Of a DNA stretch of 64,000 nt, positions 10,089 to 20,094 are shown one piece after another. Source of the DNA: Paracoccus sp. IB05 (GTDB lineage: Bacteria > Pseudomonadota > Alphaproteobacteria > Rhodobacterales > Rhodobacteraceae); NCBI RefSeq assembly GCF_016405985.1, contig NZ_JAEFCF010000006.1:121070-185069 (forward strand), written 5' to 3'. Under the pieces are notes generated by a model. The model was not told the origin of the DNA. It worked only from the letters and a program-made list of their open reading frames with translations, and searched no databases. Position 1 is the first letter of the stretch, and each line of letters starts with the position of its first letter. The position numbers and the translations under genes were made by a program.

Positions 10089-11893
10089 CAGAATTTCCGT
10101 TCTGCCGGGGCAATCTTCTTCAGACTGATTCCACCATCGGCCTCGGTGGTCAGCGGGTCCAGATGGACGGGACGATAGGAGAGCGTAACTTTGTTGCCGT
10201 CAACATGGGCGAGGCTGTGCTTGCGCCAGTTGGCATCATCGCGGGTCGGGTGGTCCTCATGCGCATGGGCGCCGCGGCTTTCGGTTCGGGCATGTGCCCC
10301 GTAGATCGTCGCCAGCGCGTTTGGCATCAGGTTGGTCAGTTCCAGCGTCTCCATCAGATCGCTGTTCCAGATCATCGAACGGTCGGTGACCTTGATATCG
10401 GCCATCTTGCCGGCGATTTCAGTCATCGCGACCTCACCTTCCGCCAGCGTCTTTTCCGTGCGGAAGACGGCGGCGTCACGCTGCATGGTTTTCTGCATCT
10501 CGAGACGCAGATCGGCGGTCGGAACCGTGCCATTCGCGTGACGCAAGCCGTCAAACCGCGCGAGTGCCTGGTCGACGCTGGCCTTGTTCGTGGGCGGCAC
10601 CGGCGATTTCGGATCGACCACCTGGCCGGCGCGGATCGCGGCGGCACGCCCGAAGACCACAAGGTCGATCAGCGAGTTCGAGCCAAGGCGGTTCGCGCCA
10701 TGAACGCTTGCACAGCCCGCCTCGCCCACCGCCATCAGGCCGGGGAAGATCGCATCGGGGTTATCGGCGGTCGGGTTCAGCACCTCGCCCCAGTAATTCG
10801 TCGGGATGCCGCCCATATTATAGTGAACGGTCGGCAGAACCGGGATCGGTTCCTTGTTCAGATCGACACCGGCGAAGATCTTGGCAGATTCGGAGATCCC
10901 CGGCAGCCTCTCATGCAACGTCGCGGGCGGCAGGTGGTTCAGGTGGAGGAAGATGTGATCCTTCTCCGCCCCAACGCCCCGGCCTTCGCGAATCTCCATC
11001 GTCATGCAGCGCGAGACATAGTCGCGCGGCGCGAGGTCTTTGTAATGGGGCGCGTAACGCTCCATGAACCGCTCGCCGTTGGAATTGGTCAGGTAGCCGC
11101 CCTCGCCGCGCGCGCCTTCGGTGATCAGACAGCCCGAGCCGTAGATGCCGGTCGGGTGGAACTGCACGAATTCCATATCCTGAAGGGCGAGGCCGGCGCG
11201 GGCCACCATGCCACCGCCATCGCCTGTGCAGGTATGGGCCGAAGTCGCCGAGAAATAAGCGCGCCCGTAGCCACCCGTCGCAAGCACGACCATCTTGGCG
11301 TTGAAGACATGCATGGTGCCGTCATCAAGCTTCCAGCACAGAACACCCGTGCAGCGCCCGTCGGTGATGATCAGATCAAGCGCGAAATATTCGATATAGA
11401 ACTCGGCCTGTTCTTTCAGCGACCGGCCATAAAGCGTGTGCAGGATCGCGTGGCCGGTGCGGTCAGCGGCGGCACAGGTGCGCTGCACGGGTGGGCCTTC
11501 GCCGAATTCGGTCGTATGGCCACCGAAGGGGCGCTGGTAGATCTTGCCCTCTTCGGTGCGGGAAAACGGCACGCCGTAATGTTCCAGCTCATAAACCGCC
11601 TTGGGGGCTTCGCGCGCGAGATATTCCATCGCATCGGTGTCGCCCAGCCAGTCCGAGCCCTTGACGGTGTCATACATATGCCACTGCCAGTTGTCGGGGC
11701 CCATATTGGCCAGAGAAGCCGCGATCCCGCCCTGGGCCGCGACGGTATGCGAGCGCGTCGGGAAAACCTTGGTCACGCAGGCGGTGTGCAGCCCCTGCTC
11801 GGCCATGCCGAGCGTCGCGCGCAGGCCCGCGCCACCGGCACCGACAACCACGACGTCATATTCATGCGTCTCGTATTGGTATGCAGCCGTCAT
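10088..11893 (-). CDS. sdhA: Succinate dehydrogenase flavoprotein subunit SdhA
   Basis: This 601-residue flavoprotein oxidises succinate to fumarate on the cytoplasmic side of the membrane. The FAD-binding GAGGAG (about residues 18-23) is present, as is the covalent flavin-attachment motif [11 protein letters not shown] with His49. Substrate-site regions such as [11 protein letters not shown] and [11 protein letters not shown] are intact, and the C-terminus is the usual Tyr/Arg-rich [10 protein letters not shown]. The length is as expected. It lies 50 bp downstream of sdhD. Confidence 0.98.
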   Translation of the reverse strand: MTAAYQYETHEYDVVVVGAGGAGLRATLGMAEQGLHTACVTKVFPTRSHTVAAQGGIAASLANMGPDNWQWHMYDTVKGSDWLGDTDAMEYLAREAPKAVYELEHYGVPFSRTEEGKIYQRPFGGHTTEFGEGPPVQRTCAAADRTGHAILHTLYGRSLKEQAEFYIEYFALDLIITDGRCTGVLCWKLDDGTMHVFNAKMVVLATGGYGRAYFSATSAHTCTGDGGGMVARAGLALQDMEFVQFHPTGIYGSGCLITEGARGEGGYLTNSNGERFMERYAPHYKDLAPRDYVSRCMTMEIREGRGVGAEKDHIFLHLNHLPPATLHERLPGISESAKIFAGVDLNKEPIPVLPTVHYNMGGIPTNYWGEVLNPTADNPDAIFPGLMAVGEAGCASVHGANRLGSNSLIDLVVFGRAAAIRAGQVVDPKSPVPPTNKASVDQALARFDGLRHANGTVPTADLRLEMQKTMQRDAAVFRTEKTLAEGEVAMTEIAGKMADIKVTDRSMIWNSDLMETLELTNLMPNALATIYGAHARTESRGAHAHEDHPTRDDANWRKHSLAHVDGNKVTLSYRPVHLDPLTTEADGGISLKKIAPAERKF

Positions 11894-11943
11894 TTCCGTC
11901 TTTCCTTACCGCATCTCTTGCAGGGCCGCCCATGGGCAGCCGC

Positions 11944-12315
11944 TTACAGCGCCAGTTTAACCAGAGCGAAAAGCCCCACCACAATCAGCGCCCAGGCGAG
12001 GCCGGTCACCGCGACCAGCGCCAGTTTCGCCTTCGCGCCATGCACATAGTCAATGATCGCCTCTTCGGCCTCGGCCTTGCAATGCAGCGTCACCACGATC
12101 AGCGTCAGCCCGGTGATGATCGCAGGCCAGGGCCGCGAGAACCAGGCCAGGACGCCTTCATGCGTGCGGCCAAGGCCATAGCCGAAGGTGAACACAAACA
12201 GCGGCACCAGCACGACCAGCAGCACCGAGCTGATCAACATATGCCAGTGGTGATGGGTGCCGGCGCGGGCAGATCCAAGGCCATCTGCGGCTTTGCGATC
12301 GGTGATGAAACGCAT
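11944..12315 (-). CDS. sdhD: Succinate dehydrogenase membrane anchor SdhD
   Basis: This 123-residue subunit has three transmembrane helices and anchors SdhAB while contributing to the quinone and heme b sites. The N-terminal RAGTHHHWHMLISS and the helix-2 segment with TLHCKAEAEEAIIDYVH (heme-ligand region) are typical. I chose the ATG at 12315 because GGGAGAG precedes it; an earlier in-frame start would overlap the sdhC stop. It lies 13 bp after sdhC. Confidence 0.93.
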   Translation of the reverse strand: MRFITDRKAADGLGSARAGTHHHWHMLISSVLLVVLVPLFVFTFGYGLGRTHEGVLAWFSRPWPAIITGLTLIVVTLHCKAEAEEAIIDYVHGAKAKLALVAVTGLAWALIVVGLFALVKLAL

Positions 12316-12328
12316 CTCTTGCTCTCCC

Positions 12329-12718
12329 TCAGACCACAAGAACGGTGATGACAGTCAGGATCGTGGCACCGAGGAACATGCCCCAGCCCATGATCTCATT
12401 GGCCTTCACCTCGATGAAATAGCCCAGATCCCAGATCACATGGCGCAGACGCCCAAGCGCGTGATACCAGATCGCCCAGGCCGCCAGCGTCATGATGATA
12501 TCGCCGGTCACCGAGGTCAGCAGCCCGTTGACACAGTCAAAAGCCGCAGGCGAGGTCACCGCCGCCACCAGCCAGGCCACGATCAGGAAGATCGTCCCCA
12601 GCGTCGCAATGCCGGTAATCCGCACCATGATCGAGGAAATCGAGGTCATCTGCGGCCGGTAATACGGGCCGATCATGAACGGAGAGAGAGGTCGTTCGAC
12701 CCGTTTGGGTGCAGACAT
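12329..12718 (-). CDS. sdhC: Succinate dehydrogenase cytochrome b556 subunit SdhC
   Basis: This 129-residue three-helix anchor carries the family signature RPLSPFMIGPYYRP followed by TSISSIMVRITGI at the N-terminus and the heme-ligand motif HALGRLRHVIWDLG in the second helix. It is the first gene of the operon sdhC-D-A-(four lipoproteins)-B. AAGGAA precedes the ATG. Two TGTGATCACA-type sites lie 174-204 bp upstream. Confidence 0.95.
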   Translation of the reverse strand: MSAPKRVERPLSPFMIGPYYRPQMTSISSIMVRITGIATLGTIFLIVAWLVAAVTSPAAFDCVNGLLTSVTGDIIMTLAAWAIWYHALGRLRHVIWDLGYFIEVKANEIMGWGMFLGATILTVITVLVV

Positions 12719-12891
12719 GGCTGGTTCCTTCGTCGCTGGCTTGCCCCCGCAGTGCCGCCATCCGATGGCGATTTCTGCGTCAGAGCGCGCTTCGATATGC
12801 CAATTCTCTTAGCTGTTTTATCATCCAAGTCACGGGGGGCAATGCTGCATTCGCAAACTATCCTCCGCAACAGGTCACTTTTTCAGTCCAA

Positions 12892-12922
12892 TGTGATCAC
12901 AAATTTCAAACGCGTGATCACA
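12892..12922. promoter_or_regulatory. Paired TGTGATCACA operator-like sites upstream of sdhC
   Basis: TGTGATCACA (12892-12901) and CGTGATCACA (12913-12922) have centres 21 bp apart, i.e. two helical turns. The second site overlaps the stop codon of the convergently placed upstream gene. The same motif occurs upstream of sucC and between a FAH gene and icd. A dimeric regulator, for example GntR family, is the likely binder. Confidence 0.6.
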
Positions 12923-13697
12923 ACTCCATTTCCTCCGCCTGGGCCACCAGGTAGTCAACAAATTCCTGACAGATTACGATAGATTTCTCATCCGGCAGAT
13001 AAAAAGCATTCGCTTCGTCACAGACCTCCATCCGCACCGCAACAGCGACGGGGAAGCTGAAAAGACCGTTAAGATCGGTCACTTCCTGTTTCAGAAGTGT
13101 CGCGATCCCGCTGTCCGCAGGCCCGGTCCAGACCATTTCTTCACCCTCTGCCTCCCGCAGCCCCCGCAAGACAGCGCCCCAGGCGTGATCGGCGCTGGCA
13201 TATTCATCGGCGCAGCCTGCGGCCCGGTCTTCCGGCAATTCGAAGTCCCGGGCGAAATCGGCCCGGGTGTCCGCGGCTGCTCCATAGAACAGGCAGACCT
13301 GGCGATAATGCCGCTGAAGATCCAGCGAATGCAGACCGGCGAAATGCTCCACCTCAAGATCCGTCTCAGCGGCCGAAGCCAGCCAGCTCAGTGCAAAGGC
13401 CTCGGCATTCTGCCGCGCACCTTCCTCGTCCCAGATCTCATGCGTCAGAACCGCTGCGAGCGTATCGGCCGCATCCTCCTCCGGCCCGTAAAGCGGCAGA
13501 TCCATCGTGTCGATCAGCGCATGGCCCAGCTCGTGATAGAAAACCGACAGGATCGTGCCGGCGACATAGGCAAAGGCCTCATCGCTCATGCCGGCCTCAC
13601 TCACGCTGGCCTCGGCCCGCGCCGCCGGAGCCAGCAGCGCATAAAGGGCAACACCCAGCGCCGTATTCCGCAAGAAAGGCGTCATTCCGGGATCCAT
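12918..13697 (-). CDS. Secreted DUF4344 putative metallopeptidase
   Basis: This 259-residue protein has an N-terminal signal peptide (ALGVALYALLAPAARA) and the zinc motif HELGH at about residues 55-59, followed by YGPEEDAAD, where the third metal ligand may lie. This matches the DUF4344 family of predicted periplasmic metallopeptidases. Four to five cysteines in the mature part may form disulfides. A second in-frame ATG at 13685 is an alternative start. It lies directly upstream of sdhC on the same strand, but about 200 bp with two operator-like sites intervene, so it is probably a separate unit. Confidence 0.78.
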   Translation of the reverse strand: MDPGMTPFLRNTALGVALYALLAPAARAEASVSEAGMSDEAFAYVAGTILSVFYHELGHALIDTMDLPLYGPEEDAADTLAAVLTHEIWDEEGARQNAEAFALSWLASAAETDLEVEHFAGLHSLDLQRHYRQVCLFYGAAADTRADFARDFELPEDRAAGCADEYASADHAWGAVLRGLREAEGEEMVWTGPADSGIATLLKQEVTDLNGLFSFPVAVAVRMEVCDEANAFYLPDEKSIVICQEFVDYLVAQAEEMEL

Positions 13698-13736
13698 GTG
13701 GCGAGAGGGGCAGGTGGCACGGTAATATTCACCATT

Positions 13737-14765
13737 TCAAAGCGGCACCAGCGCCCAGTAATCCAGATCAAGCAACACCTCAGCGAGATATTTGCCATCC
13801 TCGCCCTTCAGCGCGAAAGGCGCGGCCCCCTGTTTCACCGCCACCAGCCGCAGCCGCAGCGCCCCGACCCCCGGTGCAGAGGTTTCCGCCCGGTCGAGCA
13901 CCTCGGACCAGGCCCGGACCGTGTCGCCCGAGAAACAGGGATTGGCATGGGCGCCGGCATTCAGCGCCACGATCATCTGCGCATTGGCGAGCCCGTTGAA
14001 CGACAAGGCCCGCGCCAGAGAAATCACATGCCCGCCATAGATCAGCCGCCGCCCGTCCTCGCGATTGGTGGCATCGAAATGCACCTTGGCTGTGTTCTGC
14101 CAGAGCCGCGTGGCCAGCATATGCTCGGCCTCTTCCACAGTGACACCATCGACATGGTCGATCTTCTCGCCGACCGCGTAATCTCCCCAGCGATGCGGCT
14201 CGCCCGCCAGGGCAAAATCATAACGGCTGAAATCAAGCCCGGCCGGCACCACCAGTTCCGCCGCCGGCACCACCTTGCGCAAATCCGGCACCACCGGCTC
14301 CGGCGGGGCCACATCGCGCGCCTTCTTCACCATCACCCAGCGGACATAATCCAGCACCACCTCGCCGCGCTGGTTCAGCCCGCGTGTGCGCACATAGACC
14401 ACGCCGGATCTGCCGTTGGAATTCTCCTTCAGCCCGATCACCTCGGACTCCGACCGCAGCGTATCCCCCGGCCAGACCGGCGCCAGCCAGCGCCCCTCGG
14501 CATAGCCCAGATTGGCCACCGCATTCAGCGAGATATCGGGCACCGTCTTGCCGAAGACCGTATGAAACGCGATCAGATCATCCAGCGGGCTCGCCGCCAG
14601 CCCCGAGGCCCGCGCAAACTCATCCGAGGAATAAAGCGCGCCCCGCGCCGGATAAAGCGCATGATACAGCGCCCGCTCGCCCCCCGACACCGTGCGCGGC
14701 ACCGCATGGCGGATCACCTCGCCCATACGGTAATCCTCGAAAAACCGCCCCGGATTGGTCTTCAT
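13737..14765 (-). CDS. mch: Mesaconyl-CoA hydratase
   Basis: This 342-residue protein has two MaoC-like hot-dog domains and hydrates mesaconyl-C1-CoA to beta-methylmalyl-CoA in the ethylmalonyl-CoA pathway. The first domain begins PGRFFEDYRMGEVIRHAVPRT and contains PDISLNAVANLGYAEGRW. The second contains IYGGHVISLARALSFNGLAN and GAHANPCFSGDTV. Length and sequence agree with Mch rather than generic enoyl-CoA hydratases. The start at 14765 follows a strong GGGGAAGAGG. It shares an operon-like minus-strand run with DUF1737, nnrU and mcl2. Confidence 0.92.
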   Translation of the reverse strand: MKTNPGRFFEDYRMGEVIRHAVPRTVSGGERALYHALYPARGALYSSDEFARASGLAASPLDDLIAFHTVFGKTVPDISLNAVANLGYAEGRWLAPVWPGDTLRSESEVIGLKENSNGRSGVVYVRTRGLNQRGEVVLDYVRWVMVKKARDVAPPEPVVPDLRKVVPAAELVVPAGLDFSRYDFALAGEPHRWGDYAVGEKIDHVDGVTVEEAEHMLATRLWQNTAKVHFDATNREDGRRLIYGGHVISLARALSFNGLANAQMIVALNAGAHANPCFSGDTVRAWSEVLDRAETSAPGVGALRLRLVAVKQGAAPFALKGEDGKYLAEVLLDLDYWALVPL

Positions 14766-14800
14766 ACCTCTTCCCCCAATGCAGCCAGAAAGGCGCAAAG

Positions 14801-14864
14801 CCCCTTCCCCTTGACCGAAATACTCCGGGGGAGTCTGCCGCAGGCAGACGGGGGCAGCGCCCCC
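14801..14864. repeat. Intergenic palindromic repeat copy 2
   Basis: This copy carries the unit CCTTGACCGAAATACTCC followed by two hairpins: GTCTGCC (14833-14839) with GGCAGAC (14843-14849), and GGGGGC (14850-14855) with GCCCCC (14859-14864). The same hairpin pair recurs at 20033-20068. It lies between the DUF1737 gene and mch. Confidence 0.6.
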
Positions 14865-14875
14865 TTCCCCGGCCC

Positions 14876-15079
14876 CTATTGCTCGCCGAGCTTCAGATCC
14901 GGCGAATATTCTCCGACCACCTCTTTGATCACCGCCTGGCCACAGCGCATCACCCCGTTCGAGGCGTCAAACGCGTAGCTCGGCTCGCCATAAAGCTCCC
15001 ACCCTTTCGCCAGCGCGGCCGAGACCTTGTGGCAAAAGGCGGATGTGTCATCTCCGGTCAGAAAGCGGTAAAGTCTCAT
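14876..15079 (-). CDS. DUF1737 domain protein
   Basis: This 67-residue soluble protein begins MRLYRFLTGDDTSAFCHKV and contains KGWELYGEPSYAF, the conserved core of DUF1737 proteins, which are short and of unknown function. The start at 15079 is preceded by GGGTGATCTG; the frame remains open upstream inside nnrU but that part is not family-like. It lies 4 bp after nnrU and upstream of mch on the same strand, so it may be cotranscribed with both. Confidence 0.75.
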   Translation of the reverse strand: MRLYRFLTGDDTSAFCHKVSAALAKGWELYGEPSYAFDASNGVMRCGQAVIKEVVGEYSPDLKLGEQ

Positions 15080-15083
15080 CAGA

Positions 15084-15632
15084 TCACCCGAATACAGCAT
15101 AGCCGAGCGCGTAATGCGCTGCGGCAATCGCGCCATAGACCACCAGAGTGCCGAGAATGGCAATCATCTCCATGCGCGCGGGGCTCTTGCCGGGGCGGGG
15201 CTCTGGCCGCAGCCATGGCCCCATGCGGTTGATCGCCAGCATCTGCAGCACGGCCCAGATCCCGATGCCGCCAAACAGCACGAAAGACGGGGTGTCGCCA
15301 TTGACGAGGATATGCGCAAGCGTCCAGATCACCACGCCCCAGAGCATCGGATGCCGAATGATCCGCCCGGCCTTCGTCTTCATCCCCGCCGCAGCGAAGA
15401 GATAGACCGAGACCAGCATCAGGAGGTTGTTGATCCCGGTCGTCATCGGGTCACGGCCCCAGTAAAACTCACCCTCCGCCGCGCGGTAGCCAAAGACCAT
15501 CAGGGCCGTTGCGGTCAATGAGACCAGCCCCATCCCCGCCCTGCCGCCAAGCCGGTCCCGCAGGCCCGGCGCGACCCGGCCCAGAAGATGGGCGAGGCTC
15601 CACAAAAGCACTCCGAGGGTAAGGATGATCAT
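15084..15632 (-). CDS. NnrU family membrane protein
   Basis: This 182-residue protein has five to six transmembrane helices and belongs to the NnrU family, first described in Rhodobacter next to nitric-oxide reductase genes and related to methyltransferase-like isoprenylcysteine carboxyl methyltransferases. The motifs RHPMLWGVVIWTLAHILVNGD and the N-terminal GVLLWSLAHLLGR are characteristic. Here it is not next to denitrification genes but sits between mcl2 and DUF1737, so the name should not be read as a nitrogen-oxide function. Confidence 0.85.
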   Translation of the reverse strand: MIILTLGVLLWSLAHLLGRVAPGLRDRLGGRAGMGLVSLTATALMVFGYRAAEGEFYWGRDPMTTGINNLLMLVSVYLFAAAGMKTKAGRIIRHPMLWGVVIWTLAHILVNGDTPSFVLFGGIGIWAVLQMLAINRMGPWLRPEPRPGKSPARMEMIAILGTLVVYGAIAAAHYALGYAVFG

Positions 15633-15684
15633 GGCGCGGGCTCCGATTCGGCTGGCAATAAAGGGTCAGGCAGGTTTCGCCCGA

Positions 15685-16581
15685 TCAGCCGGCAGGCGCC
15701 AGCGCCCCGATCGCCGCAGTCCTGATTGCGGCATCCTTCTCCAGAAGCGCCCGCGCGGTCACGATATGCAGGTTCTCGACGATGCGCCCGTCCACCACCG
15801 CAACACCGCCGCCCGAAGCCATGACCTCGTCAAAGGCCGCGATCTGGCGGCGGGCGAGGTCAAGCTCGGCCTCTGACGGCGCGAAAGCCGCATTGGCGAT
15901 GTCGAGCTGCGCCGGATGGATCAGCGTTTTGCCATCAAAGCCCATATCGCGGCCCTGCTCGCATTCCGCCCGCAAGCCCGCCGCGTCTTTGAACGCATTA
16001 TAGACGCCATCCACGATGATCAGCCCATAGGCGCGCGCGGCCAGCAGACAAAGCCCCAGCCCCGCCTGCATCGGCAGACGGTCGGGGCGGAAACGGCTCC
16101 CGAGCTCTTTCGCAAGGTCATTGGTGCCCATCACCATGCCGCGCAGCGCGGGATGTGCCGCAATCGCCGCTGCGTTCAGCATGCCGGCGCAGGTCTCCAT
16201 CATCGCCCAAAGGCTGACCTCCGGCGCCACAGCGGACACCGCATCGAGATCAGAGGGTGCGCTGACTTTCGGGATCAGCAGCGCGTCGATCTTCGCCCCG
16301 GCCGCGATCGCGCGCGCCATGGCCGCCGCATCCTCGCGCCCCCATTCCGTGTCGAACCCGTTGATCCGGACCAGTTTCAGCCGGGTCCCATAGTCGGCCT
16401 CAGCCAGCACCCGCGCCAGCAGCGCGCGCGCGGCGGGCTTTTCCTCGGGTGCGACCGCATCCTCCAGATCGAAGATGATCGCATCACAGGCCAGATCCCG
16501 CGCCTTTTCCAGCGCCCGCTCGCGCGAGGCAGGGATATAGAGAACCGAACGGCAGGGCTGAGCCGGCTGCGAGCGGGACAT
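15685..16581 (-). CDS. mcl2: (3S)-malyl-CoA thioesterase (HpcH/CitE family)
   Basis: This 298-residue TIM-barrel protein belongs to the HpcH/HpaI/CitE family. The sequence CRSVLYIPASRERALEKA, the Mg-binding IIFDLEDAVAPEEK, WAMMETCAGMLNA and MGTNDLAKELGSRFRPDR closely match my memory of R. sphaeroides Mcl2, the thioesterase that hydrolyses (3S)-malyl-CoA to malate, rather than the Mcl1 lyase. The start at 16581 has GGAGG 7 nt upstream. It begins the run mcl2-nnrU-DUF1737-mch. Plain malyl-CoA lyase activity remains an alternative. Confidence 0.87.
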   Translation of the reverse strand: MSRSQPAQPCRSVLYIPASRERALEKARDLACDAIIFDLEDAVAPEEKPAARALLARVLAEADYGTRLKLVRINGFDTEWGREDAAAMARAIAAGAKIDALLIPKVSAPSDLDAVSAVAPEVSLWAMMETCAGMLNAAAIAAHPALRGMVMGTNDLAKELGSRFRPDRLPMQAGLGLCLLAARAYGLIIVDGVYNAFKDAAGLRAECEQGRDMGFDGKTLIHPAQLDIANAAFAPSEAELDLARRQIAAFDEVMASGGGVAVVDGRIVENLHIVTARALLEKDAAIRTAAIGALAPAG

Positions 16582-16844
16582 GGCGGGCCTCCATGGCAAT
16601 AATCTTGCGTGTCAAAGCACAAAATTAGCACATTCGGCAAGCCATGAAATGCCGCATCGCAGAAACTATTTCTGCATTTCCTGATCTGCGGCACCGGTTT
16701 CTGCCATCGGCTTCATTTCTCATGCCCTGGCGAAAACACGCCGCAGTGACGTATCGTGATCCTGCCCCAGGGGAACCAGCCCCAACGCCGGGGGTTTTCC
16801 TGGCACTGAGACGCTCAGGTTACACCCAGTCAAAGGAGTTCAGT

Positions 16845-17036
16845 ATGAGCAGCACCGGTGACAAGATCAAAGGTCTCACCAATGAAGCGGTGGGAAATGT
16901 GAAACAGGCCGTGGGCAAGGCAACCGGCAATGACCGGCTGCGGGCCGAAGGGGCGGCCCAGGAATTGAAAGGCGAAGCGCAACAGGCGCTTGGCAAGACG
17001 AAAGATGCGGTGAAGAAGGCGGTCGACAAGGCCTGA
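16845..17036 (+). CDS. CsbD family stress protein
   Basis: This 63-residue, highly charged Ala/Lys-rich protein matches the CsbD family ([20 protein letters not shown], then [17 protein letters not shown]). It is probably a helical, partly disordered general-stress protein. AAAGGAG precedes the ATG at 16845. The 245 bp upstream, shared with the divergent mcl2, contain GGAAC 16 nt before GGTT, only loosely like an ECF-type promoter. A strong terminator follows. Confidence 0.85.
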   Translation: MSSTGDKIKGLTNEAVGNVKQAVGKATGNDRLRAEGAAQELKGEAQQALGKTKDAVKKAVDKA

Positions 17037-17091
17037 CACGCGCTGGCTGACAGGCCCTGCCTGCTGCGGGCTCTCCGACAGGCGTAAAAAC

Positions 17092-17125
17092 ACAGGGTCG
17101 CCATCTGGCGGCCCTGTTTCCGTTT
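17092..17125 (+). terminator. Terminator after csbD-like gene
   Basis: ACAGGGTCGCC (17092-17102) pairs with GGCGGCCCTGT (17107-17117) over 11 bp with one wobble pair and a 4-nt loop. A T-rich tail follows. Confidence 0.75.
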
Positions 17126-17159
17126 CGGACCTCAAGTTCTGGGCATCCCATTCTGTGCC

Positions 17160-17909
17160 TCAGAAGATCCCGCGCGTGCCGTCCCAGAGCAGTTTCAGCG
17201 AGATCAGCAGCAGCGACCAGGTCACGATGTGGAAAAAGGCCTTTGCAGGCAATATCCTGACCAGCCAGACCCCGACAAAAACCGAGGCCACTGCCGGCGC
17301 CATCAGCAGCGCGGAAAGCCTGAGATTGGCCGGGCTCAGCTGGCCCAGCAGCCCGTAGGGAATCAGTTTCACCGCATTGATCACCGCGAATCCGATGGTC
17401 GAGGTGCCGGCAAACACCGCCTTTTCCAGCCGCAGGGGCAGGGTATAGACCTGCCAGGGCGGCGCGCCGGAATGGCTGACGAAACTGGTGAAGCCGGTGA
17501 TCAGCCCCCAGAACAGCCCGGGCCCCGGCTTTGGGTCACGCGGCGGGCCATCCGCCGGCCGGCGCAGCAGCAGATTAAGGCTGAAGACAAGCCCGATCGC
17601 CCCGATCAGCGCTGTCACCACCGCCTCCGGCACCAGCGAGGCCGTCAGCCCGCCAACCGCGATCCCCGCAATCGCACCAGGCAGCAGATAAAGCAGCACC
17701 TTGCGGTCAAAGGCATGGCGATAGGCCCAGAGCCCGAACATGTCCGAGACCACATAGACCGGCAGCAGGATCCCCGCCGCCAGCACCGGCGAGATCTGCA
17801 GCGCCATCACCGGCACCGCCAGCATCCCGATCGCCGGCAACCCGCCCTTTGACAGCCCGACCAGTGCTGCGGCAATCACCGCAAGCAGCCAGAACCCTGG
17901 TTCTTCCAT
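17160..17909 (-). CDS. TSUP (TauE/SafE) family permease
   Basis: This 249-residue protein has about eight hydrophobic segments. The repeated family motifs ALVGLSKGGLPAIGMLAVPVM near the N-terminus and GFTSFVSHSGAPPWQVYTLPL in the middle are of TauE/SafE type. It is divergent from mdh and converges on the csbD-like gene. The substrate is unknown. It is a separate branch from the other two TSUP proteins here, which carry the GGGG-type motif instead of SKGG. Confidence 0.85.
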   Translation of the reverse strand: MEEPGFWLLAVIAAALVGLSKGGLPAIGMLAVPVMALQISPVLAAGILLPVYVVSDMFGLWAYRHAFDRKVLLYLLPGAIAGIAVGGLTASLVPEAVVTALIGAIGLVFSLNLLLRRPADGPPRDPKPGPGLFWGLITGFTSFVSHSGAPPWQVYTLPLRLEKAVFAGTSTIGFAVINAVKLIPYGLLGQLSPANLRLSALLMAPAVASVFVGVWLVRILPAKAFFHIVTWSLLLISLKLLWDGTRGIF

Positions 17910-18029
17910 CCCGAAACCCCGTTACCGCTAACCCGACCGCTACTCCCGCGGCGCGACAGACGGAAGCGCAGATTTTTCGGCATACAATGGCATACTGCCA
18001 ATCGGAGCCGCTGGACAGATGCCCTTTAA

Positions 18030-19034
<1,005 letters not shown>

Positions 19035-19058
19035 GGTTCTTCACCAGTGACTCCACCC

Positions 19059-19094
19059 GCGCGCGTCTCCTCACCGGGGCGCGCGCTTTTCTTT
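19059..19094 (+). terminator. Terminator after mdh
   Basis: GCGCGCG (19059-19065) pairs with CGCGCGC (19080-19086), followed by TTTTCTTT. It separates mdh from the downstream channel gene. Confidence 0.65.
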
Positions 19095-19143
19095 ATGCGG
19101 GCATCAGGCCAGGATCACCCTCAGGGCAAAGGCGGAGACAGCG

Positions 19144-19770
19144 ATGAACTGGATGGCGGCGGATTACTCCTCGCTCCTGTGGTGGCTCGATATGACCGGC
19201 ACTTATGTCTTCGGCCTGTCCGGAGGCATGCTGGCCGTACGCCGCCAGCTTGATCTCTTCGGCGTGATCGTGCTGGCCACGGCGGCCGCCACCGCAGGCG
19301 GCGCAATCCGCGATATGGCGATCGGCGACCAGCCGGCAGCAGTGCTGCGCGACCCGTCCTATCTCGTGGTAACACTCATCGCGGGGCTGACGGCCTTCTT
19401 CTTTCACCGCCTGATCGAGCGCGCCTCGAAACCGGTGGTGCTGCTGGACGCGCTTGGCCTTGGCACCTTCACCGTCGCCGGCACGCAAAAAGCGCTGATC
19501 TTCGGTCTCCCCCCCGCAAGCGCCTGCATGATCGGTGTCCTGACCGCGGTAGGTGGCGGCGTGGTGCGCGATCTCCTCGTGACCGAAATCCCCCGCGTTT
19601 TGCGCGAAGAAATTTACGCCATTGCCGCGATCATCGGCGCGGGCCTTGTGATCCTTGGCGACCATCTCGGCTGGCCACCGCTGATCACCACCGCCGCAGC
19701 CGTCAGCGCCACATTCACCATCCGCACCCTCTCGGTGCACCTCGGCCTGCGCATCCCGCGCGCGCCCTGA
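19144..19770 (+). CDS. TRIC/YadS-like membrane protein (UPF0126)
   Basis: This 208-residue protein has two repeats of three transmembrane helices, each with a glycine-rich motif (ATAAATAGGAIRDMAIGD and GVLTAVGGGVVRDLLVTE). This is the duplicated signature of bacterial TRIC-like cation channels (UPF0126, YadS). The second repeat ends in IPRVLREEIYA. It would conduct monovalent cations or, in some members, transport glycine-like substrates; the role here is unknown. Confidence 0.85.
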   Translation: MNWMAADYSSLLWWLDMTGTYVFGLSGGMLAVRRQLDLFGVIVLATAAATAGGAIRDMAIGDQPAAVLRDPSYLVVTLIAGLTAFFFHRLIERASKPVVLLDALGLGTFTVAGTQKALIFGLPPASACMIGVLTAVGGGVVRDLLVTEIPRVLREEIYAIAAIIGAGLVILGDHLGWPPLITTAAAVSATFTIRTLSVHLGLRIPRAP

Positions 19771-19843
19771 GCACCTGCCACCTGACCTCTTGCCCCGCCG
19801 CCCCCTTTGCGTCATGCCACAGGAAACCCCGAAGGAGCCCGTC

Positions 19844-20005
19844 ATGGACTATTCCAAATCCGGCAATCCCAAAAACGCCAAAGACAGCCAGCACGCGCTG
19901 GACCTGCCCCGTCGCGGCGCCCCGAAAGACAAGGCCGCAGCCGATAAGAAAGCCGCCCTGCTCGAGCGCATGAAAGCCGCAGCCGAGTCCCGCAAAAAGC
20001 CCTGA
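19844..20005 (+). CDS. Small charged hypothetical protein
   Basis: This 53-residue, Lys/Ala-rich, probably disordered protein begins MDYSKSGNPKNAKD and ends ERMKAAAESRKKP. AAGGAG 7 nt before the ATG at 19844 supports translation. It has no transmembrane segment and no known domain. It lies 73 bp after the channel gene and is followed by a palindromic repeat. Confidence 0.6.
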   Translation: MDYSKSGNPKNAKDSQHALDLPRRGAPKDKAAADKKAALLERMKAAAESRKKP

Positions 20006-20007
20006 GC

Positions 20008-20068
20008 ATTTTCTGTCCCCAAATATCCCGGGGGAGTCTGCCAAAGGCAGACGGGGGCAGCGCCCCCC
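20008..20068. repeat. Intergenic palindromic repeat copy 3
   Basis: ATTTTCTGTCCCC and AAATATCCCGGGGG are followed by hairpins GTCTGCC/GGCAGAC and GGGGGC/GCCCCC, as in copy 2. It starts 2 nt after the stop of the 53-residue gene and precedes pepT. Confidence 0.6.
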
Positions 20069-20094
20069 ACCCGGCCAGATCCCAGGCACGCCCC

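Noticed and set aside
9935..12049. Very long open frame on the plus strand opposite sdhA
   Set aside because: It is Arg/His-rich, mirrors the sdhA codons and has no recognisable domain; high-GC codon use leaves the opposite frame open.
15084..15632. A denitrification locus because of the NnrU protein
   Set aside because: No nor, nir or nos genes lie nearby; the NnrU family is broader than its name.
16772..16800. GGAAC-N16-GGTT as a general-stress ECF promoter for the csbD-like gene
   Set aside because: The -10 differs from the CGTT consensus and the region is GC-rich, so the match is weak; Rhodobacteraceae often lack that sigma system.
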